The position numbers and the translations under genes were made by a program. Positions 18,883 through 28,037 of a stretch of DNA of 64,000 bases are shown in pieces. How positions within the stretch are numbered: the stretch's first letter is position 1; each line of letters starts with the position of its first letter. This stretch comes from CAYRYU01 sp964428355 (GTDB lineage: Bacteria; Muiribacteriota; Ozemobacteria; Ozemobacterales; Ozemobacteraceae). The notes below the pieces were generated by a model. That model did no database searches, had not been told where the DNA came from, and saw only the letters and a list, made by a program, of their open reading frames with translations. Location of the stretch: the NCBI GenBank assembly GCA_964428355.1, contig CAYRYU010000002.1, forward strand, positions 1-64,000, written 5' to 3'.

Positions 18883-20685
18883 TTGTCACAGAAGAACATA
18901 CGGAATTTCTGCATCATCGCCCATATCGATCATGGGAAGTCGACCCTTGCCGACCGCCTGATGGAAACCACCGAGACTGTCAGCAAACGGGAGATGCGTG
19001 ACCAGCTCCTCGATTCCATGGACCTGGAAAGGGAGCGGGGAATCACCATCAAGGCCCAGGCGGTAAGGATGATCTACCATACCCCGTCCGGGGAGGAGTA
19101 TACCTACAACCTCATCGACACCCCGGGTCACGTGGACTTCTCATACGAGGTCTCCCGTTCGATCGCGGCCTGCGAAGGTGCGATCCTGGTTGTCGATGCA
19201 ACCCAGGGGGTGGAAGCCCAGACGATGGCAAACGTCACTTTGGCGCTGGCCCATGACCTGGCGATCATTCCCGTGATCAACAAGATCGACCTTCCCTCCG
19301 CCGACGCCGAAAAGGTCAAGAAGGAAATCGAGACTCTCATAGGTCTCGACTGCTCGGACGCGATCGAGACCTCGGCCAAGGAAGGAAAAGGTGTCCCCGA
19401 ACTCCTTGCCACAGTCATCCCAAGGGTCCCCCCTCCATCGGGTGACCCGAAAGCGCCGCTTAGGGCGCTGGTCTTCGATGCGAAGTACGATTCCTACAAG
19501 GGGGTCGTGGTCTACTGCCGCGTGGTCGACGGAACACTGAAACTGGGTGACAAGATCCGGTTCGTCTCCACCGGATCGGTCTTCGAAATCATCGAGGTGG
19601 GTGTTTTCACCCCCAAGCCTCTCGCAAAGAAAGAGATCGAAACGGGAAACGTCGGCTATATCTGCGCTACGATCAAGGAGATGGGCCACGTCAAGATTGG
19701 CGACACGATCACCCATGCCATCCAGGAGAAGGTCGAACCGATCCCGGGTTTCAAGGAAGCCAAGCAGATGGTCTTCTGCGGCCTTTACCCTGTCGAGGCG
19801 AACGATTTCGACGAGCTTCGGAACGCGCTCGAAAAACTCACCCTGAACGACTCGAGCCTGTCTTATGTCCCCGAGAACTCGCTCGCGCTCGGTTTCGGTT
19901 TCCGCTGCGGATTCCTCGGGCTTCTTCACATGGAAATCGTCCAGGAGCGGCTGGAGCGGGAGTATGACCTCGACCTGGTCACCACCGCCCCCAACGTCGT
20001 CTACCAGATCGAAAAGAGCGATGGAACAGTCGTCGAGATCGATTCCCCAGCGAAGATGCCTGACCTTACCGCCATCCAGGAGATCAGGGAACCTTTCGTC
20101 CACGCCATGATCTTCATGCCCAAAGAGTACATCGGAACGATCATGGAACTCTGCCAGGACCGCCGCGGTACCATGAAGCACATGGAGTTCATCTCCGAGA
20201 TGCGGGTCTCCATCTCTTTCGATCTCCCGCTCGCGGAGATCATCGTGGACTTCTACGACAAGCTCAAGAGCCGCTCCCGGGGTTATGCCTCGCTGGATTA
20301 CGAGCACATCGGCTACCGGGCTTCCGACATCACCAAGGTCGATATTCTCGTCAACACCGAACCGATGGACGCTCTCTCCTTCCTTTGCCACAAGGACCGC
20401 GCCGTCTACCGCGGCCGGAGCGTCGTAGAGAAGCTCCGGAAGCTCATTCCCCGCCACCAGTTCCAGATTCCCCTTCAGGCCGCGATCGGCTCGAAGATCA
20501 TCGCCCGCGAGAACATCGCTCCCTACCGAAAGGACGTCATCGCGAAATGCTACGGCGGTGACATCACGCGCAAGCGGAAGCTCCTCGAAAGGCAGAAGGA
20601 AGGGAAACGTCGGATGAAGATGGTCGGAAACGTCGAAATCCCCCAGGAGGCCTTCATGGCCGTCCTGAAACGCGACGACGAGTGA
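18883..20685 (+). CDS. lepA: Elongation factor 4 (LepA)
   Basis: Ribosome-associated GTPase, 600 residues, the family length. NFCIIAHIDHGKSTLADRL (G1), DSMDLERERGITIKAQ (switch I), DTPGHVDFSYEVSRS, NKIDLPSA. The LepA-specific C terminus has GYASLDYEH and GGDITRKRKLLERQKEGKRR. Start TTG 18883 with AGGAAACGC upstream. Last gene of the der run. Confidence 0.98.
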   Translation: MSQKNIRNFCIIAHIDHGKSTLADRLMETTETVSKREMRDQLLDSMDLERERGITIKAQAVRMIYHTPSGEEYTYNLIDTPGHVDFSYEVSRSIAACEGAILVVDATQGVEAQTMANVTLALAHDLAIIPVINKIDLPSADAEKVKKEIETLIGLDCSDAIETSAKEGKGVPELLATVIPRVPPPSGDPKAPLRALVFDAKYDSYKGVVVYCRVVDGTLKLGDKIRFVSTGSVFEIIEVGVFTPKPLAKKEIETGNVGYICATIKEMGHVKIGDTITHAIQEKVEPIPGFKEAKQMVFCGLYPVEANDFDELRNALEKLTLNDSSLSYVPENSLALGFGFRCGFLGLLHMEIVQERLEREYDLDLVTTAPNVVYQIEKSDGTVVEIDSPAKMPDLTAIQEIREPFVHAMIFMPKEYIGTIMELCQDRRGTMKHMEFISEMRVSISFDLPLAEIIVDFYDKLKSRSRGYASLDYEHIGYRASDITKVDILVNTEPMDALSFLCHKDRAVYRGRSVVEKLRKLIPRHQFQIPLQAAIGSKIIARENIAPYRKDVIAKCYGGDITRKRKLLERQKEGKRRMKMVGNVEIPQEAFMAVLKRDDE

Positions 20686-20726
20686 TCCCCCCGCGCTAGC
20701 CCCGTCAGGGCCCCGTCAGGGCACGA

Positions 20727-22790
20727 TCAGGAACCGGCCCCCGGGCCTCCCGGTCCTCCCGGAGTTGGCTCCTTCTGCTTCTCGTTCAGGCATTCCTGCA
20801 GGATGCCCTTGGCAACCCGTCGGACATCGCGGGCAGGGTCCTTTTCCACGATCTGGTAAAGGATCGAGATCGCGAACGCGTTTCTCGGAAATGCCCCAAG
20901 GGCTTTGGCCAGGCTGTATCGCACTTCGTCCGAGGGATCGCCCACGAGAGGTTTCAACAGATCGAAGACCGCTTCGTTCCCGAGCTTCTTTGCCAGCTTC
21001 CCAAGAGCCGTGACCACGGTGGCCCTGACGAACTGGTCATCGTCCTTAAGCGCCGGGGTCAGGATTTCGAGAGCGACCGGAGTATCCCATTCACCGAGAT
21101 TGTTGGCCGCCGAACCCCTGACGTTCGAGCTTGGGTCACGGAGGTTCTTGGCAAGGTTTTCCAGGGACTCCGAGGATGCCCCTCCCCGCCGTCCCCCGGC
21201 ATCGTGGCCGGGCGTGCCCATGAAACCGGCCCCGCCCTTTGCCGCCCGGGCGACCGAGCCCTCGAGCTTTATTCCGGATTTTCCATGGACCTTCAACCAT
21301 GCGAGGAGTTCGGTATCGTATCTCTGGGAAGCCTGGATCAGCTCGTCAAGGATCTCGAGATTTTCGTTCCCCATCAGGGCCATCGAAGCCCGGTAGCTGA
21401 TTTCCACGTCAGAATCCTTCAGGGAGGTCCGCAGCAATCCCACTCCAGCTTCGCTCTTGCTCTGGCCCAGAACCTCAACCAGGGTAAGCTTTTCGTTCCG
21501 GCCGGCGGATTCCCATCTCTTCTGGACCTCGGGAATCACCGCTCCGCTGTCATAAGCGGAGACTGCTTTGGCGATGGAGAACCGGACGACCTCGTTCCCG
21601 TCTTTCATCGAATCGAAGAGGACTCCAAGGGCAACGGGACCGCCTACCTGCCCCAGGGAATAGGCGGCGGAGGATCTCACGAACTCATTCTCGTCCTGCA
21701 TGGCTTTTACAAGCGCGTCCACCGCGGTCTTTCCGGAGAAGTTCCCGAGCGCCGCCGCGGCGGAATACCTGACGGCCACATTCGTATCCTTGAGTGCCTC
21801 TAGGAGTGCGCCCCCCACGGTCTCGTCACCCGATTCCCCCAGTGCTTCCGCCGCCAGAAAGCGGACGGATTCCACTTCGAAAGGATTCTTCAACGCTTCC
21901 ATCAGCGGTTTGACGATCTCGGGATCTTTCATTCCGATCGCGGCCTTGGCCGCCATCTTCCGCAACTGCTGGTCGTTGTCCTTCAGCCCCTTCGCGACCA
22001 GTTCTTTTCTAGGGATCGGCGTTCCATCCTGCTGGAAGTATTCCTTCGGAAGAAGATCGATCTTGAAAACGGTGAGTTCCTTGTATTTGAAGGGATTCGC
22101 ATCCTGGCCGGGATCTTCCGGAGCGGGGGGGTTCTCCCCGTCCTCGGGTGAGGGATGGAGGGCCCTGAGCTCTTGGGGTATCTCCTGCATCAACTTGAAA
22201 TCGTTCCGCTTGGTGATTTCGAGCAGGGGCTCAATCCCCCTGGGATCTCCAATCGTTCCAAGACTTTCGGCGGCGGCGGCGGAAATGTTCGGGTCAGGCT
22301 CGTATAGGATGTCGATCAAGGCGGGAACCGCGGAGTTGAACTTCCCCATCCCCGCAGCCTTGATGGCTTCGATCCGTTGGGTGAAGGGTGCCGAGAAATC
22401 GGTCAGGGTCGCGATGATCCCCTCCTCGGACAGTTCGGCATCCCGCGGGAGGGGGCCCGAAACCCCGCCTTCCTCGCCGACCTTCCTGGATTCCCGGGGC
22501 TGGGCGAAAAACTCCGACCCCGGTTTTGGGGACTCCTCTGGAGCGCCCTCTTCTGGAATGTGGACAGGAGCGCTCGGAGCGGGGGGGGCTTCTTCGGCTT
22601 TCCGACCACTTTGACCCGCAAAGGATTTCACGGTCTCTTTGAGTGGGGGTGGCTCGTCCCGGCCCCGCTTTTCCTGGACCTCCAGGTCGGCTCCTCCCCC
22701 CGAGATGCGCTTCTGGAAGAATATCCGCGCCACCACGAGGAGGACCAATATCCCCGCGGTGACAAGAATGTAGTTATCTACTGTTCCCAT
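20727..22790 (-). CDS. Membrane-anchored HEAT-repeat protein
   Basis: About 687 residues from ATG 22790 (a TTG at 22826 is an alternative). A single N-terminal membrane helix (YILVTAGILVLLVVARIFF) is followed by a Pro/Glu-rich linker and then HEAT/PBS-lyase-type repeats to the end. Recurring units of about 31 residues include AVPALIDILYEPDPNISAAA, KDTNVAVRYSAAAALGNFSG, DENEFVRSSAAYSLGQVGG and DDQFVRATVVTALGKLAKK. The C terminus is Gly/Pro-rich. Probably a cytoplasmic scaffold; no partner is indicated. Convergent with lepA, divergent from DUF3109. Confidence 0.88.
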   Translation of the reverse strand: MGTVDNYILVTAGILVLLVVARIFFQKRISGGGADLEVQEKRGRDEPPPLKETVKSFAGQSGRKAEEAPPAPSAPVHIPEEGAPEESPKPGSEFFAQPRESRKVGEEGGVSGPLPRDAELSEEGIIATLTDFSAPFTQRIEAIKAAGMGKFNSAVPALIDILYEPDPNISAAAAESLGTIGDPRGIEPLLEITKRNDFKLMQEIPQELRALHPSPEDGENPPAPEDPGQDANPFKYKELTVFKIDLLPKEYFQQDGTPIPRKELVAKGLKDNDQQLRKMAAKAAIGMKDPEIVKPLMEALKNPFEVESVRFLAAEALGESGDETVGGALLEALKDTNVAVRYSAAAALGNFSGKTAVDALVKAMQDENEFVRSSAAYSLGQVGGPVALGVLFDSMKDGNEVVRFSIAKAVSAYDSGAVIPEVQKRWESAGRNEKLTLVEVLGQSKSEAGVGLLRTSLKDSDVEISYRASMALMGNENLEILDELIQASQRYDTELLAWLKVHGKSGIKLEGSVARAAKGGAGFMGTPGHDAGGRRGGASSESLENLAKNLRDPSSNVRGSAANNLGEWDTPVALEILTPALKDDDQFVRATVVTALGKLAKKLGNEAVFDLLKPLVGDPSDEVRYSLAKALGAFPRNAFAISILYQIVEKDPARDVRRVAKGILQECLNEKQKEPTPGGPGGPGAGS

Positions 22791-22978
22791 CTGGAGAATT
22801 ATCGACGGAGTTCGGGGTTTTCCCAACCCCGTTGAGAAATAAATCGGGAAAAGGAGGGAAAAGTCTTTTTTCGATTATAATACCTGAACCTGGCGGATTT
22901 CCATTTTCTGGGGAATCCTTCGAATGCGTGTTTCCCCAGCGATATTCGGTTCGCCGCAGGCTCCGGGAGGTGCAAGGG

Positions 22979-23530
22979 ATGCGCATGATCGGGGATGTGA
23001 TCATATCCGAGGAGGCATGGGGAACCAGGTTCTCCTGCGACCTGGGACGGTGCCGGGGTGAGTGTTGCCGGATCGGGGACCTCGGTTCACCCCTCGGAGA
23101 CGACGAGGTAGAGCTCCTCAACAACCGGCTTTCGGCGATCCTCCCTCTGGTTCCGGAGAATCATGCGGAATTCCTTCGTGGAGGGTTTTGTGAGAAGTAT
23201 GAGGGGAAATGGCATATCAGGGAAATCGGGACCAACCACCCGTGTCCATTTTCTTTCCGGAATGGGGTTGGGACGATCCTTTGCTCGGTTCATCGCCTCG
23301 CGGTGGATTTGGGGACGGGGCCCGAGAGCCTGAAACCCCTCTGGTGTTCACTGTTTCCACTTACGATCGACAAGACCCCGACCGGATGGCGGCTGAACCT
23401 CCGGCTTGCCCCCTTCTGCGTTTCATCCCCAGATCCGCCTCCGATCCTTTTGTCTTTCAAAGGAATTCTGAGCCACGTTTTCGGTAGGGAGTGGTTTTCC
23501 GAAGTGGAAGAGGAGTTGGACTCCCAATGA
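22979..23530 (+). CDS. DUF3109 family Cys-rich protein
   Basis: 183 residues from ATG 22979 (GGGAGG eight bases upstream; ATG 22985 is possible). The family pattern is clear: IGDVIISEEAW, FSCDLGRCRGECCRIGDLG, SPLGDDEVELL, CPFSFRNGVGTILCSVHRLA and CSLFPLTI. About nine Cys residues suggest an iron- or zinc-bound fold, as in YkgJ-like proteins. Function unknown. A TATAAT (22876-22881) lies about 100 bases upstream without a clear -35. Confidence 0.85.
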   Translation: MRMIGDVIISEEAWGTRFSCDLGRCRGECCRIGDLGSPLGDDEVELLNNRLSAILPLVPENHAEFLRGGFCEKYEGKWHIREIGTNHPCPFSFRNGVGTILCSVHRLAVDLGTGPESLKPLWCSLFPLTIDKTPTGWRLNLRLAPFCVSSPDPPPILLSFKGILSHVFGREWFSEVEEELDSQ

Positions 23531-23707
23531 AACCCCTTTTGCGCCACCCGTGACACAGGTCTTTCCTTCCCGTGCTGAAAATCAGCATCAGGCGCGGCCA
23601 AGGGGAAATTCCTCGCGCAGGAAAATGACGACAGTTTTGGCGCACCCATTTTCCAGTGAACCTCGCCAAGAAGCCTGCCATCGGCATTTCTTCAACCCCA
23701 GGCCTTC

Positions 23708-23723
23708 TGGCAAGCAAATTGCG
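23708..23723 (+). promoter_or_regulatory. Sigma-54-type promoter of pspA
   Basis: TGGCAAGCAAATTGCG matches the -24/-12 consensus TGGCACN5TTGCA with correct GG-to-GC spacing and one mismatch in the TGGCAC box. Transcription would start near 23734, about 30 bases before the pspA ATG. E. coli pspA is sigma-54 dependent, which supports the call. Confidence 0.7.
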
Positions 23724-23764
23724 TTATCCAGTCTGAACGAATTTCAAATACAAGGAGGGTCCCC

Positions 23765-24427
23765 ATGGGAATTTTCAAGAGAATATCGCTCATCATCCGG
23801 TCAAACCTCAACGCTTTGATCGAAAAAGCCGAGGATCCCGAAAAGATGCTCGACCAGATCATTGCCGACATGAACGAGAACATGCGCGAGATCAAGCTCC
23901 ACATAGCCCGCGCGATCAAGGATGAAAAGTTCCTCGAACGGAAGGTGGAGGACAACGACAAACTCTGCACCGAATACGAGAGCAAAGCCCTTCTCGCCCT
24001 CGAAAAGAAGAGCGACGAACTGGCCCGGGAAGCCCTCCGCCGCAAGAAATCCTACCAGGGAATCGCCGACTCCCTCAAAAAGGAGCTGGAGGAACAGCGG
24101 AAAGCCGTCGATCTTTTGAAAACCAGCTTCAAAGCACTCGAGGTGAAGATCGAGGAAGCCAAGAACAAGCGCCAATTGATGATCACCCGGCAGAAGCGTG
24201 CTGAAACCAAGATCGACCTCTCCGACTCGGTGAACTCGATGAACGAGCAAGCCGATCTCTTCGACGCCTTCGAGAGAATGGCCGACAAGGTCGCGAAAAC
24301 CGAAGCGATGGCGGGAGCCCTAACCGAACTCGAAAAAGCCTCGCTCGATGAAAAGTTCGAGCAGCTCGAATCCGACAAGTCGGTCGAAGACGACCTCAAG
24401 GCTCTCAAAGATAAAATCAAGAAATAG
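23765..24427 (+). CDS. pspA: PspA/IM30 family membrane-stress protein
   Basis: Coiled-coil ESCRT-III-like protein that coats and repairs the inner membrane. 220 residues. N-terminal amphipathic helix FKRISLIIRSNLNALIEKAEDPEKML, broken here as FKRISLIIRSNLNAL then IEKAEDPEKMLDQ, is the family signature. The rest is a long charged coiled coil. ATG 23765 follows AAGGAGG. It has its own promoter (23708) and appears monocistronic. Confidence 0.95.
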   Translation: MGIFKRISLIIRSNLNALIEKAEDPEKMLDQIIADMNENMREIKLHIARAIKDEKFLERKVEDNDKLCTEYESKALLALEKKSDELAREALRRKKSYQGIADSLKKELEEQRKAVDLLKTSFKALEVKIEEAKNKRQLMITRQKRAETKIDLSDSVNSMNEQADLFDAFERMADKVAKTEAMAGALTELEKASLDEKFEQLESDKSVEDDLKALKDKIKK

Positions 24428-24460
24428 GATTTTCCGGAAGATCTATCCCCGGCCCCAGGC

Positions 24461-24991
24461 TCAAGGCGTCAGCCTCTGGAAGCCGGGGTATTTCTTTCTC
24501 CGGGGGTCCTTTCTCCCCGGGTCGACAAGGAGCAGGAGCTCGTCACACCTGGCGAAATAGTCCTCGGCGAGATCGACCTTTTCCATTTTCATCAGTATCT
24601 CGCCCGCCCAGGCATATACCTCGGGATCGCGCGGCTTCTTGTTCATGATCTCCCGGGTCAGCCGGAATGCTTCCTCGAAGTAGCCTTTTTCCACCAGGAT
24701 CTGGCTCAGGAACCACTTCGCGTTGAGGTTCTCGGGGTCGATCCTCAAACATCGCCGGTACTCCTTGATCGCCTCGTCCTGCATTTGAAAACTGTAGTAA
24801 AGGTTGGCGATCTGCAGGGTATTCTCGGCATCCTGGGGCCTTTTGGCCCGAAGGTGTTTGAGTCGGTGGTAGAACCGCTCCCCATCCCGGACCTCGATTC
24901 CACCGACCCCGGGATCTCCAGCGAAGATCACGGCCGAAAACGAAGTGACCACTCCGAAGAGAAAGAGAAGAAAGATTTTCCGGTTCGACAT
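24461..24991 (-). CDS. Exported TPR protein
   Basis: 176 residues. A signal peptide (MSNRKIFLLFLFGVVTSFSA) is followed by about three TPR units: NTLQIANLYYSFQMQDEAIK, NAKWFLSQILVEKGYFEEAF and EVYAWAGEILMKMEKVDLAE. It starts one base after the kinase gene's stop, so the two form an operon. Possibly a periplasmic scaffold for the kinase pathway; the link is inferred from the arrangement. Confidence 0.85.
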   Translation of the reverse strand: MSNRKIFLLFLFGVVTSFSAVIFAGDPGVGGIEVRDGERFYHRLKHLRAKRPQDAENTLQIANLYYSFQMQDEAIKEYRRCLRIDPENLNAKWFLSQILVEKGYFEEAFRLTREIMNKKPRDPEVYAWAGEILMKMEKVDLAEDYFARCDELLLLVDPGRKDPRRKKYPGFQRLTP

Positions 24992-24992
24992 C

Positions 24993-26732
24993 CTACCTTT
25001 TCCCGCCGATCTGGATCTTTGTCCTTTCCTCCTTTTCGGCTGATTCCGGAGAACCGTAAAGGCTGTACAGGTAGGAACATCCGATCAGGATGAGAAAAAT
25101 GTGGCCGATGAACCGGAGATAAAGCACGAGCACTGCGGGGCTCATCATGGAACCGGAACTTGGAACAAGATTCAGAAAAATCGCGATCGCGCGGTCGAGC
25201 AGCCCGGGCTCGTACCAATCGAAAGCGATCAAGCCGAGCAGAAGGTAGAAGAGCCAGAACCTGAGGTTGGCGAACCATCCGCTTCTCGCTCCGGTCCTTT
25301 CGGGGGACTCCCCCTTCGGACGCTCAGGTTGCCCGGTCGAGACCGCCGCAGGCGGGGTTTTCTGCCCGGTAACGCATTTCCGGACTTTGTCGTATTGGAG
25401 GACGGCGGCGCAGCTCGGGCAGGAAAACTCGAACCGGTCCAGAACCCCGGATTCAACGTGAAAAGGCTTGTGGCATCCAGGACAGAGGAGTACCACGAGT
25501 TCCTCTTTCGCCTGTGGCTTTCGGTTGAGCTTTTCCAGGCAGAGGTTTTTCCACTCGTTGATCCCCTGACGATCGTCGTCGGTGGTGGTCAGGGGAAGGG
25601 CGTTGTCCCACAACTCGAGTGCGACTTCGTAGTTCCCGGCCTCGTAATTCTTGTGGGCTTCGTTGAACAAGTCCTCGAGGCGATTTCTCATTCGCTGCGA
25701 CACTTCGAGCATCTCGGCGGCGGAATCGTTTTTGTTTCTTCCCCTGGTGGGGATCTGGCCCGGCAAGCCTGCGGGGCGGGAGGGTGGAGCGACCCGGGAG
25801 ACCTGGGAACCTTCGGGGGAGTTGGGCGGGGAGGAAAGGAACTGGTTGATTTCCAGTATGATTTCCTCGCAGTTGTCCGGGCGCATCTCGGGGTTGATGT
25901 CCAGGAGGCGGAAGGTGAAGGAGTCCCAGAACGGATCGAGAGGTTTGTAGAAGGAAGGGGGCTGGAAAATCCCCATCGGAAGCATTCCCCCCGTCAGCAT
26001 CTCGTAGACGACGACCCCGAACGAGTAGATGTCGGTTTTGTGGGAAACCGCCTTGGGGTTGATCTTCTGTTCGGGAGACATATAGTTCTCGGTTCCCATG
26101 AAGGCGTTTGTGGCGGTCAACGAGACGCCCCTATCGGAGGAACCGAACGAGACTTTTCGGGCGAGGCCGAAATCGGTGACCTTGACTATTCCGTTCTTGT
26201 CGAAAAGGATGTTCTCGGGCTTGATGTCCCGGTGGATGATCCCCATGGAGTGAGCATATCCCAGGGCTTTGAAGGTCTGAATCGCGATCTGGGCGATCTT
26301 CTCGGAGGAAATCGGTCCTTCGCGTATGAGATGGCGGAGGGTGGTTCCCTCAACCAGCTCCATTACGAAAAACTGGAAGGTGGAGGTTTCCCCACGATCG
26401 ATGAGGTCGACGATGTTCTCATGGTGTAGTGAGCCCATTATGCTCATTTCCCGTGCAAACCGTTCCCTGAGCTCAGGGCTCTCAGCGCTGTCCTGGGCCA
26501 TTACCTTCAAAGCGAGCATCCGGCCGCTCTTGTCGGAGGCGCGGTAGACCTGTCCCATTCCGCCCTGGCCGAGCATGTCGTGAAGGTGGTAGCCCCCGAT
26601 CTCGACGATTTCCTTTCCCTTGTCGAAGTTCACCTCGGTGGCACAGTTGGGGCAGAAAACGGAACGGACATTCGGAAGGCTTACCGCCTCGAAATCCACT
26701 CCACAGGAATTGCAGACCACCTTTCTGATCAT
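24993..26732 (-). CDS. Ser/Thr protein kinase with two zinc ribbons and membrane tail
   Basis: 579 residues. An N-terminal zinc ribbon (CNSCGVDF, FCPNCATEVNF; about 8-36) precedes a Hanks-type kinase domain (about 47-300): GQGGMGQVYRA, ALKVM, HRDIKPENILFD, DFGLAR and YMSPEQ. A linker with a TPR-like helix and a second ribbon (CPGCHKPF, CPSCAAVLQYD; about 425-460) follows. The C terminus has about two membrane helices. All catalytic residues are present. The zinc-ribbon layout suggests redox or metal sensing, which is inference. A promoter abuts the start (26741-26769). Confidence 0.92.
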   Translation of the reverse strand: MIRKVVCNSCGVDFEAVSLPNVRSVFCPNCATEVNFDKGKEIVEIGGYHLHDMLGQGGMGQVYRASDKSGRMLALKVMAQDSAESPELRERFAREMSIMGSLHHENIVDLIDRGETSTFQFFVMELVEGTTLRHLIREGPISSEKIAQIAIQTFKALGYAHSMGIIHRDIKPENILFDKNGIVKVTDFGLARKVSFGSSDRGVSLTATNAFMGTENYMSPEQKINPKAVSHKTDIYSFGVVVYEMLTGGMLPMGIFQPPSFYKPLDPFWDSFTFRLLDINPEMRPDNCEEIILEINQFLSSPPNSPEGSQVSRVAPPSRPAGLPGQIPTRGRNKNDSAAEMLEVSQRMRNRLEDLFNEAHKNYEAGNYEVALELWDNALPLTTTDDDRQGINEWKNLCLEKLNRKPQAKEELVVLLCPGCHKPFHVESGVLDRFEFSCPSCAAVLQYDKVRKCVTGQKTPPAAVSTGQPERPKGESPERTGARSGWFANLRFWLFYLLLGLIAFDWYEPGLLDRAIAIFLNLVPSSGSMMSPAVLVLYLRFIGHIFLILIGCSYLYSLYGSPESAEKEERTKIQIGGKR

Positions 26733-27107
26733 ACCGGTCCAGTATAGGTGAAATTTTTCTCTCGGACAAGGGGGCCATAGTCACCAATTGCCCTTGCTCC
26801 TCGATCCGGCGGCGGCGACAGTTGGTGACAACAGGGCAATCGAACAGGATGCCTTTGATGCCTGGAAGGGAGGGCCCGACGGCCTGAGCTGGCCGAAAAC
26901 CATCCGGCTCACCCGGCGGTCGAGCCAAACCATCCCCTTCTGCATCAGTTCTCAGTTTGAAGTGCGATTGCCCTGTCCGGCGACAGTCCGCGTCAACAAA
27001 GTGGTGCGGATCAGGCGTTTTTGCTACACTGGATCCGTCGAATATGTTTTTCGCGAACCGCGTGAACCTTGGATGCGATTCATGCGTCTGAACAGTGGAG
27101 GAAGACG
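26733..27107. other. Divergent regulatory region with inverted repeats
   Basis: No gene is seen. It separates the kinase (minus) from the anti-sigma gene (plus). GTCACCAA (26780-26787) is inverted at TTGGTGAC (26822-26829). ACAGGGCAATCG (26831-26842) is inverted at CGATTGCCCTGT (26965-26976). A TACACT (27025-27030) could be the -10 of the anti-sigma operon. Confidence 0.5.
26741..26769 (-). promoter_or_regulatory. Promoter abutting the kinase start (possible leaderless mRNA)
   Basis: On the minus strand TTGTCC (26764-26769), 17 bases, TATACT (26741-26746). The expected start point lies only 1-3 bases before the kinase ATG at 26732, and there is no Shine-Dalgarno sequence. Confidence 0.5.
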
Positions 27108-28001
27108 ATGAACTGTTCGGAATGCAAGGAATGCCTCGACTCCCTCGGAAGCAAGACCCTCCCGGCCGATGTCCGGGAGCACGCGGCTTCCTGTGCGGAC
27201 TGCCGACGCGCAGTTTCGGTCCACGAGACCTTCAACCGGGGAATTGCGGTCCTGCAGAAGGTTCCCGTTCCCGACCTGGCTTCGCGGATCGTCCAGAAAG
27301 CTTCCCATCAGGCTCCTGAAACCGGAGAAAAGCCCTCTCTCCTCAGAAGGCTGGCGGACTTCCTTTCGCTTTCCAACCCCAGGCACGCAATGGTTTTCTA
27401 CGGAGCAGCGGGTTTCCTGATCTTCATACTTTGCCAGGCCATCCTTTTGAGGGTCCCCAAACGCGTTCCAACTGCCGGGCCAGAGCAGCTCCAAGGCTGG
27501 ACCTGCTCCCTCATCGGGGGGAACCCCGCCGATCTTCCGGGAGTATCGGCCGAACCTGGGAAACCCATCCAGATACCTGATGCCAAGCCGTTGAAGCTGA
27601 AAACCACCGGAACCTTCCGGCTTGCCAGGGGCGGGGTCACCGTCTCCACTTGCGAACTGGAGGGTTCCTTCCAGGAAGGTCGCCTCGATCTCGGGGCGGG
27701 ACGTGCAGACGTCGAGGTCGAACCGCGCACCCCACCGATTTCCTTTCGGGTTACGGTACCGCGCGGGGAGGTTCTCGTCACGGGAACCGTCTTTTCCGTG
27801 GAGTTCCGGGCGGGAGTGCTCGAGGTCCGCGTCCTGCGGGGCGGAGTCCAGGTCACCTGGGAGGGAAGAATGCTGAAGCTGGTTCCGGGCGGGGTTTTCC
27901 GCTCCGACCAGCCGGTAACCCCTTCCGCAACCCCGGGTACCTCATCGACAACGGTCACCACGCCCGGTGATTCGTTCAACCGACCGGAGGGGCCCGATTA
28001 G
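27108..28001 (+). CDS. Anti-sigma factor: zinc-finger zf-HC2 + membrane helix + FecR domain
   Basis: 297 residues from ATG 27108 with GGAGG upstream. The cytoplasmic zf-HC2 motif is CKECL then H-AAS-C-AD-C (His25, Cys29, Cys32), the sigma-binding ZAS fold. A membrane helix (about 94-113) is followed by a periplasmic FecR-type beta domain: LARGGVTVSTCELEG, VPRGEVLVTGTVFSVE, VLRGGVQVTWEG and a Pro/Thr tail. It likely holds the ECF factor encoded 36 bases downstream. Placing the anti-sigma gene first is the reverse of the usual order. Confidence 0.88.
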   Translation: MNCSECKECLDSLGSKTLPADVREHAASCADCRRAVSVHETFNRGIAVLQKVPVPDLASRIVQKASHQAPETGEKPSLLRRLADFLSLSNPRHAMVFYGAAGFLIFILCQAILLRVPKRVPTAGPEQLQGWTCSLIGGNPADLPGVSAEPGKPIQIPDAKPLKLKTTGTFRLARGGVTVSTCELEGSFQEGRLDLGAGRADVEVEPRTPPISFRVTVPRGEVLVTGTVFSVEFRAGVLEVRVLRGGVQVTWEGRMLKLVPGGVFRSDQPVTPSATPGTSSTTVTTPGDSFNRPEGPD

Positions 28002-28037
28002 GATGAATCCCCCGTTTCCGCGGTTTCCGAGCCCAGC

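Noticed and set aside
19141..20457. 438-residue minus-strand open frame
   Set aside because: Antisense to lepA.
22832..22978. Upstream start of the DUF3109 gene
   Set aside because: The TTG at 22832 gives a 49-residue extension absent from the family; ATG 22979 has a better ribosome-binding site.
25101..26429. 442-residue plus-strand open frame
   Set aside because: Antisense to the zinc-ribbon kinase.
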